Of a stretch of 42,979 nucleotides of DNA, positions 30,904-39,764 are shown in pieces; positions within the stretch are counted from its first letter, which is position 1, and the number at the start of each line of letters is the position of its first letter. A program made the translations under genes and the position numbers. The notes under the pieces were generated by a model, which worked only from the letters and a program-made list of their open reading frames with translations, did no database searches and had not been told where the DNA came from. Source of the DNA: a virus; IMG/VR virus record IMGVR_UViG_3300037180_000029, positions 1 through 42,979 of that record. One strand, 5' to 3'.

Positions 30904-31880
30904 CAGTATGGCTCCGCAGGGTCCTGAGGGTTTCTAAGCCAGGGGTACACGGTATCGACAGGGTAGGTCGCTGGAAATAGACCGTAAGCGTTCACTTCCT
31001 TGTCGCCCTGCTTCGCCGCGTCGAGCAAGTCTTTCTGCCACAGCGGGTAAAGAGCGTTGGCTTCCTGCTTGTCCTTCGGGTTCGCGCTCGCGCCCTTGCA
31101 GGCTATTTCGTAACCGCGACGGAAGTATTTTGAATAGTTGTCGGGGATCGGGTTTATCAGCTGCTGCAGCTTTATGAATTGGGGTGCGATCACCTGGTAC
31201 TTCGGGGTCATTTGCCACACTGGGCCGGTGGCTCCGGGCAGCGGGAACACGCGCCAGCCTTGCGAGGTTGGGGCCGCCACGGTCCAGACACAGCTGCCGT
31301 CATTCACCGTGGTGCCTTCTGGTGAGCTTGCGGCGGCAGCCGGCTGGGTGCTTCCGGTGGTTCCAAAGGTGGTCAGCACGAGAATGTTTCCGTTCACATC
31401 GATAAACGCCATGGCGCCGTTTTGGGCGGTGGGGTTGGTGCCCAGCAGCGGGCTGTATACCTGGTTCGCTCCGGCCCAGTTGCCGTAACCCATGTCCGAG
31501 TTGTACATCCAGCAAATCTTGCCCACCGGGCCGCTGGTCCAGTTGGTGCGGCTTAGCTGCTTCACAAAAGTGATATTGCAAAGGGGCTTGGGGATCGAGG
31601 TGTTGTTTATGTCTACCCGGTCGCAATCCTCGCCCCAGTCTACGTTGGCCAGGCCGATCTGCGGGTAGTCCTGCTGGTAGCTGTTGGTGTAAAAGGGTGC
31701 GGCTACCTGCGAATTCCATTTCCAGTTAAAGCGTTCTGCGATGATGTCGGCCATCACGTCGTTCGCCAACTCCAGGGCTAAGGCGGTGCCGTAGCCCGAA
31801 GGCTGGCTTAACGGCGAAGCAGTCGCTTTCGCGCTTACGATGTCGATGACCGACTGCAGCGTCTTGGTGCTGTTTCCCAC
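30903..31880 (-). CDS. second tail adaptor-like protein with inserted Ig-like module (325 residues)
   Basis: The N-terminal helices (ALALELANDVMADIIAERFN) and the C-terminal helical end (FRRGYEIACKGASANPKDKQ) match tail-adaptor proteins, and the middle carries an inserted module at about residues 150-200 (DVNGNILVLTTFGTTGSTQP, then SCVWTVAA). The same module type appears three times in the nozzle gene. The two proteins may contact each other through these decorations. Gene neighbours (appendage, head) support a neck role. Confidence 0.65.
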   Translation of the reverse strand: MGNSTKTLQSVIDIVSAKATASPLSQPSGYGTALALELANDVMADIIAERFNWKWNSQVAAPFYTNSYQQDYPQIGLANVDWGEDCDRVDINNTSIPKPLCNITFVKQLSRTNWTSGPVGKICWMYNSDMGYGNWAGANQVYSPLLGTNPTAQNGAMAFIDVNGNILVLTTFGTTGSTQPAAAASSPEGTTVNDGSCVWTVAAPTSQGWRVFPLPGATGPVWQMTPKYQVIAPQFIKLQQLINPIPDNYSKYFRRGYEIACKGASANPKDKQEANALYPLWQKDLLDAAKQGDKEVNAYGLFPATYPVDTVYPWLRNPQDPAEPY

Positions 31881-31884
31881 TGAC

Positions 31885-32514
31885 TTAACTCAGCCCGTAA
31901 AGCGAGAACGTGCTGCCGGTGGCGAAGCTTGCCGCGGTCTCTACGCTTAGGGCGATCGTCGTAATTGCGGCCGCCGAAGCCCACTGCACCGATGCCAGTG
32001 TTATGCCCTGCGCGGAACTATTCATTGCCGTAACCGCTTTAGCTCCGGCCAGCGCTCCCGTGTAGGCGTAGATCATCGCTTCCGTGGCAGCCAGCAGCGC
32101 AGACGAGCCAGCGTATCCCAAGATTCCCACAGGCGTGGTCTCCACCTGTTGCGCCGTCGGCGTGGTGACCACGTTGTAAAGGTAGCTGTTGAAGTAGTTG
32201 TTACCCGTGTCCCCGTTGAAGTTAACGTTCAGTCTGATCGTGGTGCTGCCGCTGCCAGACGAAGAATTTATTACCAGCTTTAGGTTGGAATAGCTCTGTG
32301 GTATAGCCGAGAAGGTCACGGTTGCCGCAGGCGAGCCGAGCGTTTGTTTCTGGATCAGCGTTAGTGCGCCGCCACCGCCGCCAGCACCAACCTGGGTAAG
32401 CACGCCGCTAGTTCCCGCGATGTACAGGGCTGGGGTTGCAAGGTCTAGGCCGAGCGAGCCTGGCGCGGCACTGCCGGTTAGCGGCCCGTTCTTTTCTATG
32501 GCAAAGTTTCCCAC
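31885..32514 (-). CDS. virion appendage protein with beta-sandwich
   Basis: The 209-residue protein begins MGNFAIEKNGPLTGSAAPGS and shares LGLDLATPALYIAGTSGVLT with the attachment segment of the appendage at 28708. After a Gly linker (GAGGGGGAL) the body (residues about 55-209) is beta-rich with NFNGDTGNNYFNSYLYNV, typical of a globular phage appendage domain. It is probably a small receptor-binding or decoration protein docked through the same site as 28708. Confidence 0.65.
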   Translation of the reverse strand: MGNFAIEKNGPLTGSAAPGSLGLDLATPALYIAGTSGVLTQVGAGGGGGALTLIQKQTLGSPAATVTFSAIPQSYSNLKLVINSSSGSGSTTIRLNVNFNGDTGNNYFNSYLYNVVTTPTAQQVETTPVGILGYAGSSALLAATEAMIYAYTGALAGAKAVTAMNSSAQGITLASVQWASAAAITTIALSVETAASFATGSTFSLYGLS

Positions 32515-32516
32515 GG

Positions 32517-33077
32517 TCAGTAGCCTTTCTGGTCTGTAATTGCGCCCGCCATTTCAGGCACGAACGGTACTCCGTCCTTCATCCAGGCAAAGGTGGGGCC
32601 CTTGATAAAGTCGAGGTTGCTTTCCACCCACAACTCTTCCAGCTTGTCGGTCAACATCTTCTGTGTCCGGTAGGCTTCCGGGTCGCGGGCCAGAAGGTTG
32701 CGGTGCGGCGTGTATTCCTTCAGCCTGCAGCGGTTGCACTGGTAAAACGCTGTCACTCCGTCCGGCATGATGAACTTGGTCACGCAAGGCTTGCCGCCGC
32801 CAGAGTATAGCTGGTGGCGATATCCACCCTGCCGGTGCCTGCAGCCGCTTTGAATGTTCCGGTGCATCACGGCAATGCCGCGTAGTTCCGCCTGGCGCTG
32901 CGCATTCTGTAGCGAGCGCTGCTTTTTCATGGCCAACAGCTTCGCATGCGCTTCCTCGGTGTCTTCGAGGGTAAGGATCTCGCGCTGCATCTGCATGCGC
33001 AGAATGCGGGTTTGTAGTTCGGCGTTGGTTAGCTCTTCCAGGGGAAGGGCCATCAGGTCGCGGTCTTCTTTAGCCAT
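32517..33077 (-). CDS. zinc-binding protein downstream of the capsid (186 residues)
   Basis: The N-terminal 65 residues are a charged helix/coiled coil (LQTRILRMQMQREILTLEDT). The middle carries SGCRHRQGG, PCVTKF and YQCNRCRLKEYTPH: four Cys and several His for a likely zinc site. The C-terminal part is helical and acidic. The same family of short zinc proteins surrounds it. Position in the head/neck module suggests a structural or assembly role, not proven. Confidence 0.6.
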   Translation of the reverse strand: MAKEDRDLMALPLEELTNAELQTRILRMQMQREILTLEDTEEAHAKLLAMKKQRSLQNAQRQAELRGIAVMHRNIQSGCRHRQGGYRHQLYSGGGKPCVTKFIMPDGVTAFYQCNRCRLKEYTPHRNLLARDPEAYRTQKMLTDKLEELWVESNLDFIKGPTFAWMKDGVPFVPEMAGAITDQKGY

Positions 33078-33186
33078 TTTCCTTCTCCGGGCAGCCTCCC
33101 CGCATGCACTCGCGGCATACGAATCGGTTGCCCATTACCAGCCTCACGTTGAGGTTCGATTTGCACCACTCACAGAAGCGCAGCAT
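33070..33186 (-). CDS. 38-residue zinc-ribbon peptide
   Basis: ATG 33186 gives a 38-codon frame with FCEWCKS and CRECMRGGC, two CxxC knuckles about 17 residues apart, the plan of a minimal zinc ribbon. It directly follows the major capsid gene and overlaps the next gene's start by eight bases, with AAGGAAAATGG just inside its 3' end serving as that gene's ribosome site. Confidence 0.6.
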   Translation of the reverse strand: MLRFCEWCKSNLNVRLVMGNRFVCRECMRGGCPEKENG

Positions 33187-33189
33187 TTC

Positions 33190-34356
33190 TTATGTCGTCT
33201 GCGGCACAGCGTCCCAGCAGCGTGCGCGGCTGGTTACGTCGGGCGGCGGACCGAAGGCCAGAATAGTGTTGTAGCTGGTTCCGGCGCCGATCACGCCTGC
33301 CGGGTCAGCCACCTGGCCGGGCTTGTATTCGCCCATCCACAGGGTCATGTTCTGGTACTGGCCGTCGTCAATGTCGGTGCGATCGGGCCTGCTCAGCTTG
33401 ATCGCAATCACTGCATCCATGCCGGCCAGGTAGGTTCTGATCGCCGTGTTGCCGCTCGATAGGTAGTTGGCGGTTTGGGTGCAGTTGGTCGACATCATCC
33501 ACTTTACGCCCAGCAGCTCAATTACCTTCACCTCGTCGCCTTCGGCACCGTCCGGCAACTCTTCCAACTTCAGCAAGCCTTCCGGGGTGTGCTTCATAAT
33601 GTCAACGATCGAGTTGTTGGTGTTGTCGAGCGCAATCAGGTCGCCCACAAAGAAGGGGTGAATCTTGCCGTTGTACGCGCCGCCAATCATGCCGGGCACG
33701 TTCTGCCCCATCAAGCTGAAGGGTGCCTGCTCAATCATTTGCTTCAGGAACGGGTAGGGCGACACGGTGGCGTCTTGGTTCGCAGTCTTGGCGTCGAGCG
33801 TGCGCAGGTAATCGAACACGGCCATCACCAGGTCGTCGATCGACAGCCCCAAGCGGTATGCCATCTCTCGCCGCAGGTTCACCATGTCATCAGAAATCGA
33901 GGTCACCAGAGCCTTGTCCGACACGTTCATGTAGTCAGCCCATTGGCCAAGCTGGTAATCCTGGAAGTTGGCGGTGAGTGTAATGCCGGTACCTACCGTG
34001 CCTTCTGTCTGCTGGGTAGTGTTGCCCGGCAGAACAGGCCACATGAAGTTGCGGAAGATCTGCCCCGACTTTTCAGGCATCGGCATGCGCGTACACATGC
34101 GCAGCATCACCAACATAGCTTTCAGGTTCTCAAGGAACTTTCGGTTGTAGAAAGTCGAAAGGGCTGCCTGGGGCATGTTGCCCGACATCATCGAGGTTGG
34201 GGAAATGCCGTCCGAGAAGCCAGGGGTTCGCGCTTGGGCACTTGCCATCTGCAGAAAGGCTGAGCCGGTAAACAGCAGCGCCGTGCCTGCGGCGATAAGC
34301 AGGCAGACCACTGCGCGGAAGATGTGGGTTAGCGCTAAGGTTACGCGGTCAGTCAC
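33190..34356 (-). CDS. major capsid protein, N4 gp56-like, with N-terminal signal-like segment
   Basis: Residues about 60-388 match the N4-gp56 family of HK97-fold capsid proteins: TEGTVGTGITLTANFQDYQL, then YMNVSDKALVTS and MAYRLGLSIDD. The best ribosome site (GGGGAG, eight bases before) points to GTG 34356, adding 36 residues before the next Met. These contain a hydrophobic stretch (about 15-36, VVCLLIAAGTALLFTGSAFL) ending MASAQA, which reads as a Sec signal with an AxA cleavage site. A capsid protein with an export signal is very unusual. An alternative start at ATG 34248 (352 residues) has no ribosome site. The scaffold gene is directly upstream. Confidence 0.85.
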   Translation of the reverse strand: MTDRVTLALTHIFRAVVCLLIAAGTALLFTGSAFLQMASAQARTPGFSDGISPTSMMSGNMPQAALSTFYNRKFLENLKAMLVMLRMCTRMPMPEKSGQIFRNFMWPVLPGNTTQQTEGTVGTGITLTANFQDYQLGQWADYMNVSDKALVTSISDDMVNLRREMAYRLGLSIDDLVMAVFDYLRTLDAKTANQDATVSPYPFLKQMIEQAPFSLMGQNVPGMIGGAYNGKIHPFFVGDLIALDNTNNSIVDIMKHTPEGLLKLEELPDGAEGDEVKVIELLGVKWMMSTNCTQTANYLSSGNTAIRTYLAGMDAVIAIKLSRPDRTDIDDGQYQNMTLWMGEYKPGQVADPAGVIGAGTSYNTILAFGPPPDVTSRARCWDAVPQTT

Positions 34357-34376
34357 GAGACGTTCTCCCCAAAGCC

Positions 34377-35183
34377 CTAGGCCGTAGCCGAACGGGGCTG
34401 CGAGTACAGGTCAACGGCGCGGCGGAATTCTGGATCAGTGTTGTACTTTTCCAGCATCTTGTCCGCAGATAGCGCGTCAACTTGTGCACGGGTGTACTTC
34501 GGTTGGGTCGATGAAGATACCGGGGTAGTGGCCCGCAGGCCGTTCTTCCGGTAACTCGTCGCCTCTCTTTCCCGGGCCGGACGGGGAGCCGAAGTTTCGT
34601 TCGGTTGCCCAGCGGGGTTGTCTTCTACCAGCATGCCGCTCTCTGAAAGTTCAAGGTAAACGGCTTGCAGAATATCTTCCGTCACGTTTCCCAGTCCGCC
34701 GGCGCGCAGCGATGAAGAATCGGCCAGCATGCGCTTGTTCGCGGGGTGGGAAGGAAATTCGGGGTGTTTCAGGGCCCAGTTCGCAGCCGTTTGCGCAAAG
34801 CTTTCGGTGGCTACGCGACGCTTTCGCTCGAGCTGGAATTGCTCGAATTCACCGTTGGTAGCTTCGTCCAGCAGCGACCTTACCGCCTGGGGGGCCTTCG
34901 CCGGGTTTCCCAGATCGGCGGTGGCCTGCATTTGCTGGTCGGGGGTCATGGGTTTGCGCGGCGCTGGGGTGACCGGTTGCATGCCGTTAGTCCGTGGACT
35001 GGCAGTTGGCTGGGCCTTCAGCGCCGCGATATGGCGGCTGGCATGCTCTACCGTCCGCGATACCTTTTCCAGAATCTCGTCTTTGTCTTTGCCGTAAACG
35101 CGCTGGGGGTGGCCGCCGTCCTCGGGGTCAATCACGAGGCAGAGCCGGCCGTCCGTTCGGTTTTCTTCCCAGCGACGTGACAT
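34377..35183 (-). CDS. probable capsid scaffold protein (268 residues)
   Basis: Immediately upstream of the capsid gene, of suitable size, highly charged and mostly helical, without Cys-rich or catalytic motifs. Residues about 10-45 include a nucleotide-free beta start (LCLVIDPEDGGHPQRVYGKD), then a disordered Pro/Thr centre (TPAPRKPMTPDQQMQATADL) and helices to a C-terminus ending in YTRAQVDALSADKMLEKYNT. Scaffolds assist procapsid assembly and are then removed or cleaved. Identity rests on position and composition. Confidence 0.65.
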   Translation of the reverse strand: MSRRWEENRTDGRLCLVIDPEDGGHPQRVYGKDKDEILEKVSRTVEHASRHIAALKAQPTASPRTNGMQPVTPAPRKPMTPDQQMQATADLGNPAKAPQAVRSLLDEATNGEFEQFQLERKRRVATESFAQTAANWALKHPEFPSHPANKRMLADSSSLRAGGLGNVTEDILQAVYLELSESGMLVEDNPAGQPNETSAPRPAREREATSYRKNGLRATTPVSSSTQPKYTRAQVDALSADKMLEKYNTDPEFRRAVDLYSQPRSATA

Positions 35184-35567
35184 TTACTCCGCCTGCGCGA
35201 TCTCTTGCGTGATTTCTTTTTCCAGCTGCTCTTTGACCCCCCGGGCCATGGCAGCGTAGGCCCAAGCCTTCGCCACTTCAGCTGCATTTCCCAGGGGGTC
35301 CCCTTGGCTCAAGACTGTAGCAGAATTTTCAAATCTAAGCACAATATTATTTAACATGCGAAAAAGAATCAGGTAGCCAGGCTCGAATTGCAGGCGCTTC
35401 AGCCACTTCCGGTCATAGTCGGAAACGGGTCCGTGGCCAGCTTTCGACAGGGCTTCCTGGGCAGCCACCAGTTGCTTTTCGGACTCACCGTTGCTCTGCT
35501 CGTCGGCCTCCTCCAGGTTCACTGGGTTGCGCAGGTAGTCTTCGAGGGTAAGCTTGGTGGTGGTCAT
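35184..35567 (-). CDS. hypothetical head-region protein (127 residues)
   Basis: The start is ATG 35567 (ATGA overlap); the longer frame is a shadow. The protein is acidic and helical (KLTLEDYLRNPVNLEEADEQ; EQLEKEITQEIAQAE). The long helical C-terminal half might associate with scaffold or portal. It lies between the portal-side zinc gene and the scaffold. No family recognised. Confidence 0.65.
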   Translation of the reverse strand: MTTTKLTLEDYLRNPVNLEEADEQSNGESEKQLVAAQEALSKAGHGPVSDYDRKWLKRLQFEPGYLILFRMLNNIVLRFENSATVLSQGDPLGNAAEVAKAWAYAAMARGVKEQLEKEITQEIAQAE

Positions 35568-35833
35568 GCCGTGGTGGGCTCTTCCTGTCGCGTACCGTGG
35601 ATCCGCTCCCAATCTTCCAGGTGCCCGTTCCAGTCGATAGGTACTCTTGCTTTTTCAGGCTTCGAGGCTCTCAGTTTTGCGGATAGGGCTGCCTTGTTCG
35701 CCTTTAGCGCCGCGCAGCAACATTCGCATGTGCCGTGCTCGCAATGGTTATGCTTTCCATCCCAGCAGGGCCCGCATAGCTTCTGCTGCTTGTAGTCTTT
35801 TGCTCCACCGTTTGCCAACACATCGCACCTCAC
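35564..35833 (-). CDS. Cys/His-rich zinc-binding protein (89 residues)
   Basis: The start is GTG 35833 in a GTGA overlap with the portal stop. Residues 19-40 hold CGPCWDGKHNHCEHGTCECC, a dense Cys/His cluster for one or two zinc ions. A basic helical stretch follows (NKAALSAKLRASKPEKARVP). It lies between portal and scaffold genes. The role is unknown; one of the strongest zinc candidates in this window. Confidence 0.65.
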   Translation of the reverse strand: MRCDVLANGGAKDYKQQKLCGPCWDGKHNHCEHGTCECCCAALKANKAALSAKLRASKPEKARVPIDWNGHLEDWERIHGTRQEEPTTA

Positions 35834-37968
35834 ATTCCTTGCTGCAAAATTTTCTCGTCTGCGCCGCGCTCGGCTAACCCCTCGGCGCGCTCCAGCGGTA
35901 GGCCGTCTGAGGTCTTGCTCATGGCTAGCTCAGCGGCTTTGTTACCCAGGTCTACTTCGCCCTTGGCCTGTATCTGCTGTACCTTGCCCTGCGTTTTTGC
36001 TTGCTCCAGGGCCTGGGCACCTTGCACTTTTTGGGCTACCGGGTTCGACTGTTGTTGCGCCTGCAGTTCCTTCGGGGTCATTGGGCGGAATACGTCCGGC
36101 TGCTGGGCTAACTCTGAAACCTGCAAGAACAGGTCCAAGATTACGCCGAAATCGACCGTCTTTCCTTCTTCGTGCAGGAATTGCAACAGCTGCGGTTGTT
36201 GTACCACTTGCAACATAAACGGTATCAGCTGCTGAATTCCTGCTTTGGCTGCCAAACGCTGGCCAGCCAGTACGTCAATTTCAAATTCGGCGTCAAGGAA
36301 TTGCTCTTCCTCAATCGCGGTAAGAATGATCTTCGCTTTGTCGCGCTTTAAGATCCGCCGTATCTCTTCAAGCGGCATTTTTTCTTTCACCATTTTTACG
36401 AGGAAGAGAATGGTGGGCACAATCACGCCTTCGGCTACCGCGTCGACGGGGTCGGCGATGGTGTCGTCTGCCTTGTTCGCTACCCGGTTAGCGCCTGTGG
36501 CTGTTCGTGCGGCCGAGCTGCCCGGGCTGCCTATGTTGCCTTGCATCATGGCGCGGTCTGCGCCAGAAAGTGAGTCGGCGCTTTGCTGTGACAGCTGCAG
36601 CCACTGCCACGATTCTGGTGGTATCTTCGGCGGCTCCATGTAGCCGACCGATTTGTGCACATCGCCACCAGGTGGCATGTCCAGGGCCCAGAATCCGCCC
36701 AGCCGTTGAATCACGTTTTGCGTGGGCGCGTTGAGGCCGCGGTCAATCAGAATGGGCGCATTCATGGGGTACGCCAGCATCTTTAAGCTTTCGTTCGTTA
36801 CCCCTTGGTTGATTCTTTGGTCCGGTCCGTCCAGGCGGCCGATCCCCATCCCATAGCCACAGCTGTCAATGCTCCACCAGTTGGCGGCCACGTGCGGGTC
36901 CATGCCAAGGTCGTGCTCTTCGTTGCGAATTAGCAGCTGCCGGCCTTCGTACGAAATCAGCGTCTTCACGGTGCGGCAGTCCCACCGCTCAATCATCAAG
37001 ATTGGTTTTAGTAGTGGGTCCTCGCTCATCTGCCGGTTGCGGCCCTCGGCGTGGGTCACGGCAGAGCCTTGCGCTGTCATCGAGTCTTCTATTTGCGAGC
37101 CCGCGGGCGCCGATCCACTGGCGTTGTTGATCATCCAGGTTTTCAAGGTTTCGTCGGCGGGTATGTTTTTGTAGCAGCTGAGCATGCGCATCTCTTGCAG
37201 GTCCGCGAAGCACACATAGTCCACGTCGACTATGTATTCCGCGGAAGCTCCGATGTCGTTCGGCGTGCACCATTTAGGCCCTGGCAAGCTAGTACCTAGC
37301 CTCCTGTAGTCGAAGAATGGCCAGCTCTCGGTGCGCGTCTCAGTGACGGTTTCCATCTCATCACTTTCTTTGCTGGGTATGTCTGTTTTCCCAGTGACGG
37401 GCATAGTTACGCTGTCAACTGGGCGCTTCCGCTTGCGGGTTTTTATTTCAACCTTGCGCTCTTCCCATCCCAACTTTCCCATGCCGGTGCCCTGCAACAC
37501 TTGGCTGTCAATCAGCAGGCCGGTATGGTACTTGAATTTCATGCGCTTCAGCAGTTGCGCAATTAGGGCGGTCCAGGCGTCGGCTTCTTTTTGGGTGGTC
37601 TCGCCGATCGGGCGCAGGAAGAAAGGGTTTTGTTCCGCAAATAGGGCCCTCTTTACTTGGGTGGCCATGGTGCGCGTGTTCTTCGCCACCAGGTAGCGGC
37701 TTATGCGCGGCGGGCGTCCCTGCTCCACGCGTGGGTAGCGGTCGAGGGTGGGGCTTTGATAGAGAATGTCGCTGTGTTGCCACTCCAAAAGCCAGCTGTT
37801 GTTTTCAACGTAGTTCTTCGCGTTCTGATAGTCCTGCCAGATCAGCGTGGCGGCTGCGTCATCAGCCCAGATCGGTGGGACCTGGTTGCCCACTGTAGTG
37901 GTAACGTCACTCGGCCGTATCGGGTCACCGACACGGTTACCAATCGGCATTTGGGCGGTGCTAGCCAT
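35830..37968 (-). CDS. portal protein (712 residues)
   Basis: I place the start at ATG 37968, directly after GGAGGGGG; a further upstream frame overlaps another gene. The protein has the size and texture of podovirus portals: an N-terminal charged helical entry (WQDYQNAKNYVENNSWLLEW), a central alpha/beta wing (VDVDYVCFADLQEMRMLSCY), the region around GMGIGRLDGPDQRINQGVTN, and a Gln-rich C-terminal coiled barrel (QQSNPVAQKVQGAQALEQAK). Portals form a 12-fold ring that takes in DNA and joins the tail. Located between terminase and capsid genes as expected. Confidence 0.8.
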   Translation of the reverse strand: MASTAQMPIGNRVGDPIRPSDVTTTVGNQVPPIWADDAAATLIWQDYQNAKNYVENNSWLLEWQHSDILYQSPTLDRYPRVEQGRPPRISRYLVAKNTRTMATQVKRALFAEQNPFFLRPIGETTQKEADAWTALIAQLLKRMKFKYHTGLLIDSQVLQGTGMGKLGWEERKVEIKTRKRKRPVDSVTMPVTGKTDIPSKESDEMETVTETRTESWPFFDYRRLGTSLPGPKWCTPNDIGASAEYIVDVDYVCFADLQEMRMLSCYKNIPADETLKTWMINNASGSAPAGSQIEDSMTAQGSAVTHAEGRNRQMSEDPLLKPILMIERWDCRTVKTLISYEGRQLLIRNEEHDLGMDPHVAANWWSIDSCGYGMGIGRLDGPDQRINQGVTNESLKMLAYPMNAPILIDRGLNAPTQNVIQRLGGFWALDMPPGGDVHKSVGYMEPPKIPPESWQWLQLSQQSADSLSGADRAMMQGNIGSPGSSAARTATGANRVANKADDTIADPVDAVAEGVIVPTILFLVKMVKEKMPLEEIRRILKRDKAKIILTAIEEEQFLDAEFEIDVLAGQRLAAKAGIQQLIPFMLQVVQQPQLLQFLHEEGKTVDFGVILDLFLQVSELAQQPDVFRPMTPKELQAQQQSNPVAQKVQGAQALEQAKTQGKVQQIQAKGEVDLGNKAAELAMSKTSDGLPLERAEGLAERGADEKILQQGM

Positions 37969-38110
37969 GCAGCCCCCTCCAGTTGCGCTTCCAGCCCCAA
38001 CTTCTAGCTTCCTCAAAGGTGCTGAAGATGTGATCCACTATGCCAGGTATTTCGACGCGCCACGTCGGCCAGCGATAACCACCGTACTTAGCTAGCCGCG
38101 CTTTACCCAT
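37961..38110 (-). CDS. 49-residue basic aromatic protein
   Basis: ATG 38110 overlaps the terminase stop by eight bases and the frame ends inside the portal start. The sequence is basic and Trp-rich (MGKARLAKYGGYRWPTWRVE, then EEARSWGWKRNWRGLHG): seven Trp in 49 residues. Coupling to both large neighbours and its composition argue for a real gene, possibly a portal/terminase helper. No family recognised. Confidence 0.55.
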   Translation of the reverse strand: MGKARLAKYGGYRWPTWRVEIPGIVDHIFSTFEEARSWGWKRNWRGLHG

Positions 38111-39764
38111 CTAACCCTCCAAGCACGTCAGGCAGCCCATAGCTGTTACGCGGGTGCATCATGTTCATTTGGTCGCGCAGGCGTTGCTCTTCCATGGCCT
38201 GCTGGCCCGCGGCGCCGTACACCATGTTGCTTTCGAGTTGCTGGCGCTTGCGTCTCTGGGCGACCAATTCTTCCTCGTCGATCTCGGTGCGCAGCAGGCT
38301 TACCGGTATCTTTATCGCCAACCTGCTGATCGCGTCGATGATGCCGTTCTCAGAGATTAATCCGAAGTGTACGAATTGTCTCCGTGTTTCTGTCGACTTG
38401 CCGGCTGCGGTTGAAATTGATAGCCGGCCGCTGCGCATCATCGGTTCCAGTTGCTCGATGCGGCTGAAGCGGTCTCCGTCGCTTTCTTCAAATGGTATCC
38501 AGTTCAGGCATATCGAGACGTTCTTTTTGTAGCTCTCGTTCTTTATGTGGGCCTCAAGGTAGCGGGCACCGGGCACATCCTCGGCTGTCACCAGGCCGGC
38601 TTGGTGCTGGTGGCATTCCTTCACTACTTTTTCAGCCAGGCCCGTGGGGGTGTAGGCACCCTGCCAGGCGTCAAGAATATACAGGTGCCCGTTCACCACG
38701 CGGGCCGCGGACCCCTCGGCGTACTTCGCCATGAAGTCTTTGCCGCCGTAAGGGAAGCGCCAGAAGATGAAGGTTTCACCGAACTGCGGTATCCGGTCGG
38801 GCTGCACCAGGGCCTGGTCGTACAACTCGGGCGGAAATTTCACCATACTGCCGCCCTGGGGGTCGTTCATTTGCTGGCACATGAAGGTTTCATAGTCGTT
38901 GTCAAACTTGGCCTTCAAATCGTCGTAGGTTTCGATCTCGCTGAACAGCAGCTCCACTGCTTCTGGTGGCGGGAACTCTCCACCTTGCAAGCGCTCGCCG
39001 CTCTTCACTATCAGCGATGCACGTATCAACACTTTCCATCTGGCTCGGTCCATTTTTTCGAGCGTATACCCCCACAGCTCAAAGGGGTGGTAGCGGGTGC
39101 CCCTCATGTGCACATAGCCCCCGCGCTGCAGGGTGTTTAGGTTGGTGTTATGGTTGTCAATCACCGACTGGCGCACTTTGGGGCTAGCTTTGATGCCGCT
39201 GTTTTGTGTGTCAACACAATCGTCAGGGTTCAATACCCACGGGTGCCAACCGGATTGCGTTGAGTCGACCGAAGTGGATGCTATGGTCTCGTCGGGCTGT
39301 GCAGCTGTGCGCGCAGGCGAGCGATATTCACCGTCGATCTGCTTTGAAACTACGTGCTCTGGGAAGCATATTTGAAACAGTGACGGTTGCGCGCCCTTGG
39401 GCTGCAGAAATGCCCTGGCCACCGTGGTGTCTGTTAGGGCTTTCGATAGTGGTTTTGTCGCAGTTTCGTTCAGAATCGTTACGTCTGGGTCAATCGCGAT
39501 CCACTGTACAGTGTCGATTATTCCGAATGTGGTTTTATAGGTATTGCGGGGGTCGAGGTGAAGTCTAAACTTGATATCACTCTGCTGTTCGAGGGGCAGT
39601 CCAGGTCTCTTTGCCACATATAAATCGGCAACTGGTCGGTGAATTCGTTCGACAAATTTAGTATAGCCCAGCATTCGACCGAGGAAGAAGTGGTCGGTTT
39701 GGCAGCGGAACCTGGATTCGTCTCGGTATTCGGCATCGCCGATCAACCTTTCACGGTCGAGCAT
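38103..39764 (-). CDS. terminase large subunit (553 residues)
   Basis: The ATPase half has a Walker A-like LDPRNTYKTTF (70-80), DD at 181-182 followed by QNS, and GTRYHPFELWG (222-232), the conserved coupling segment of phage terminases. The C-terminal nuclease half contains VVNGHLYILDAWQG (356-369), the RNase H-like strand carrying an acidic residue. The enzyme pumps DNA into the procapsid and cuts it. Walker A deviates from the usual GKS/T form, as in many phages. No separate small terminase is identified with confidence; the genes at 40764 and 41257 are candidates. Confidence 0.8.
   Translation of the reverse strand: MLDRERLIGDAEYRDESRFRCQTDHFFLGRMLGYTKFVERIHRPVADLYVAKRPGLPLEQQSDIKFRLHLDPRNTYKTTFGIIDTVQWIAIDPDVTILNETATKPLSKALTDTTVARAFLQPKGAQPSLFQICFPEHVVSKQIDGEYRSPARTAAQPDETIASTSVDSTQSGWHPWVLNPDDCVDTQNSGIKASPKVRQSVIDNHNTNLNTLQRGGYVHMRGTRYHPFELWGYTLEKMDRARWKVLIRASLIVKSGERLQGGEFPPPEAVELLFSEIETYDDLKAKFDNDYETFMCQQMNDPQGGSMVKFPPELYDQALVQPDRIPQFGETFIFWRFPYGGKDFMAKYAEGSAARVVNGHLYILDAWQGAYTPTGLAEKVVKECHQHQAGLVTAEDVPGARYLEAHIKNESYKKNVSICLNWIPFEESDGDRFSRIEQLEPMMRSGRLSISTAAGKSTETRRQFVHFGLISENGIIDAISRLAIKIPVSLLRTEIDEEELVAQRRKRQQLESNMVYGAAGQQAMEEQRLRDQMNMMHPRNSYGLPDVLGGLDG

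Noticed and set aside
33475-34263. Plus-strand open frame of 262 codons opposite the capsid gene
   Set aside because: The minus strand encodes a clear capsid protein. The frame is His/Gln-rich noise and no phage gene elsewhere here is antisense in this manner.
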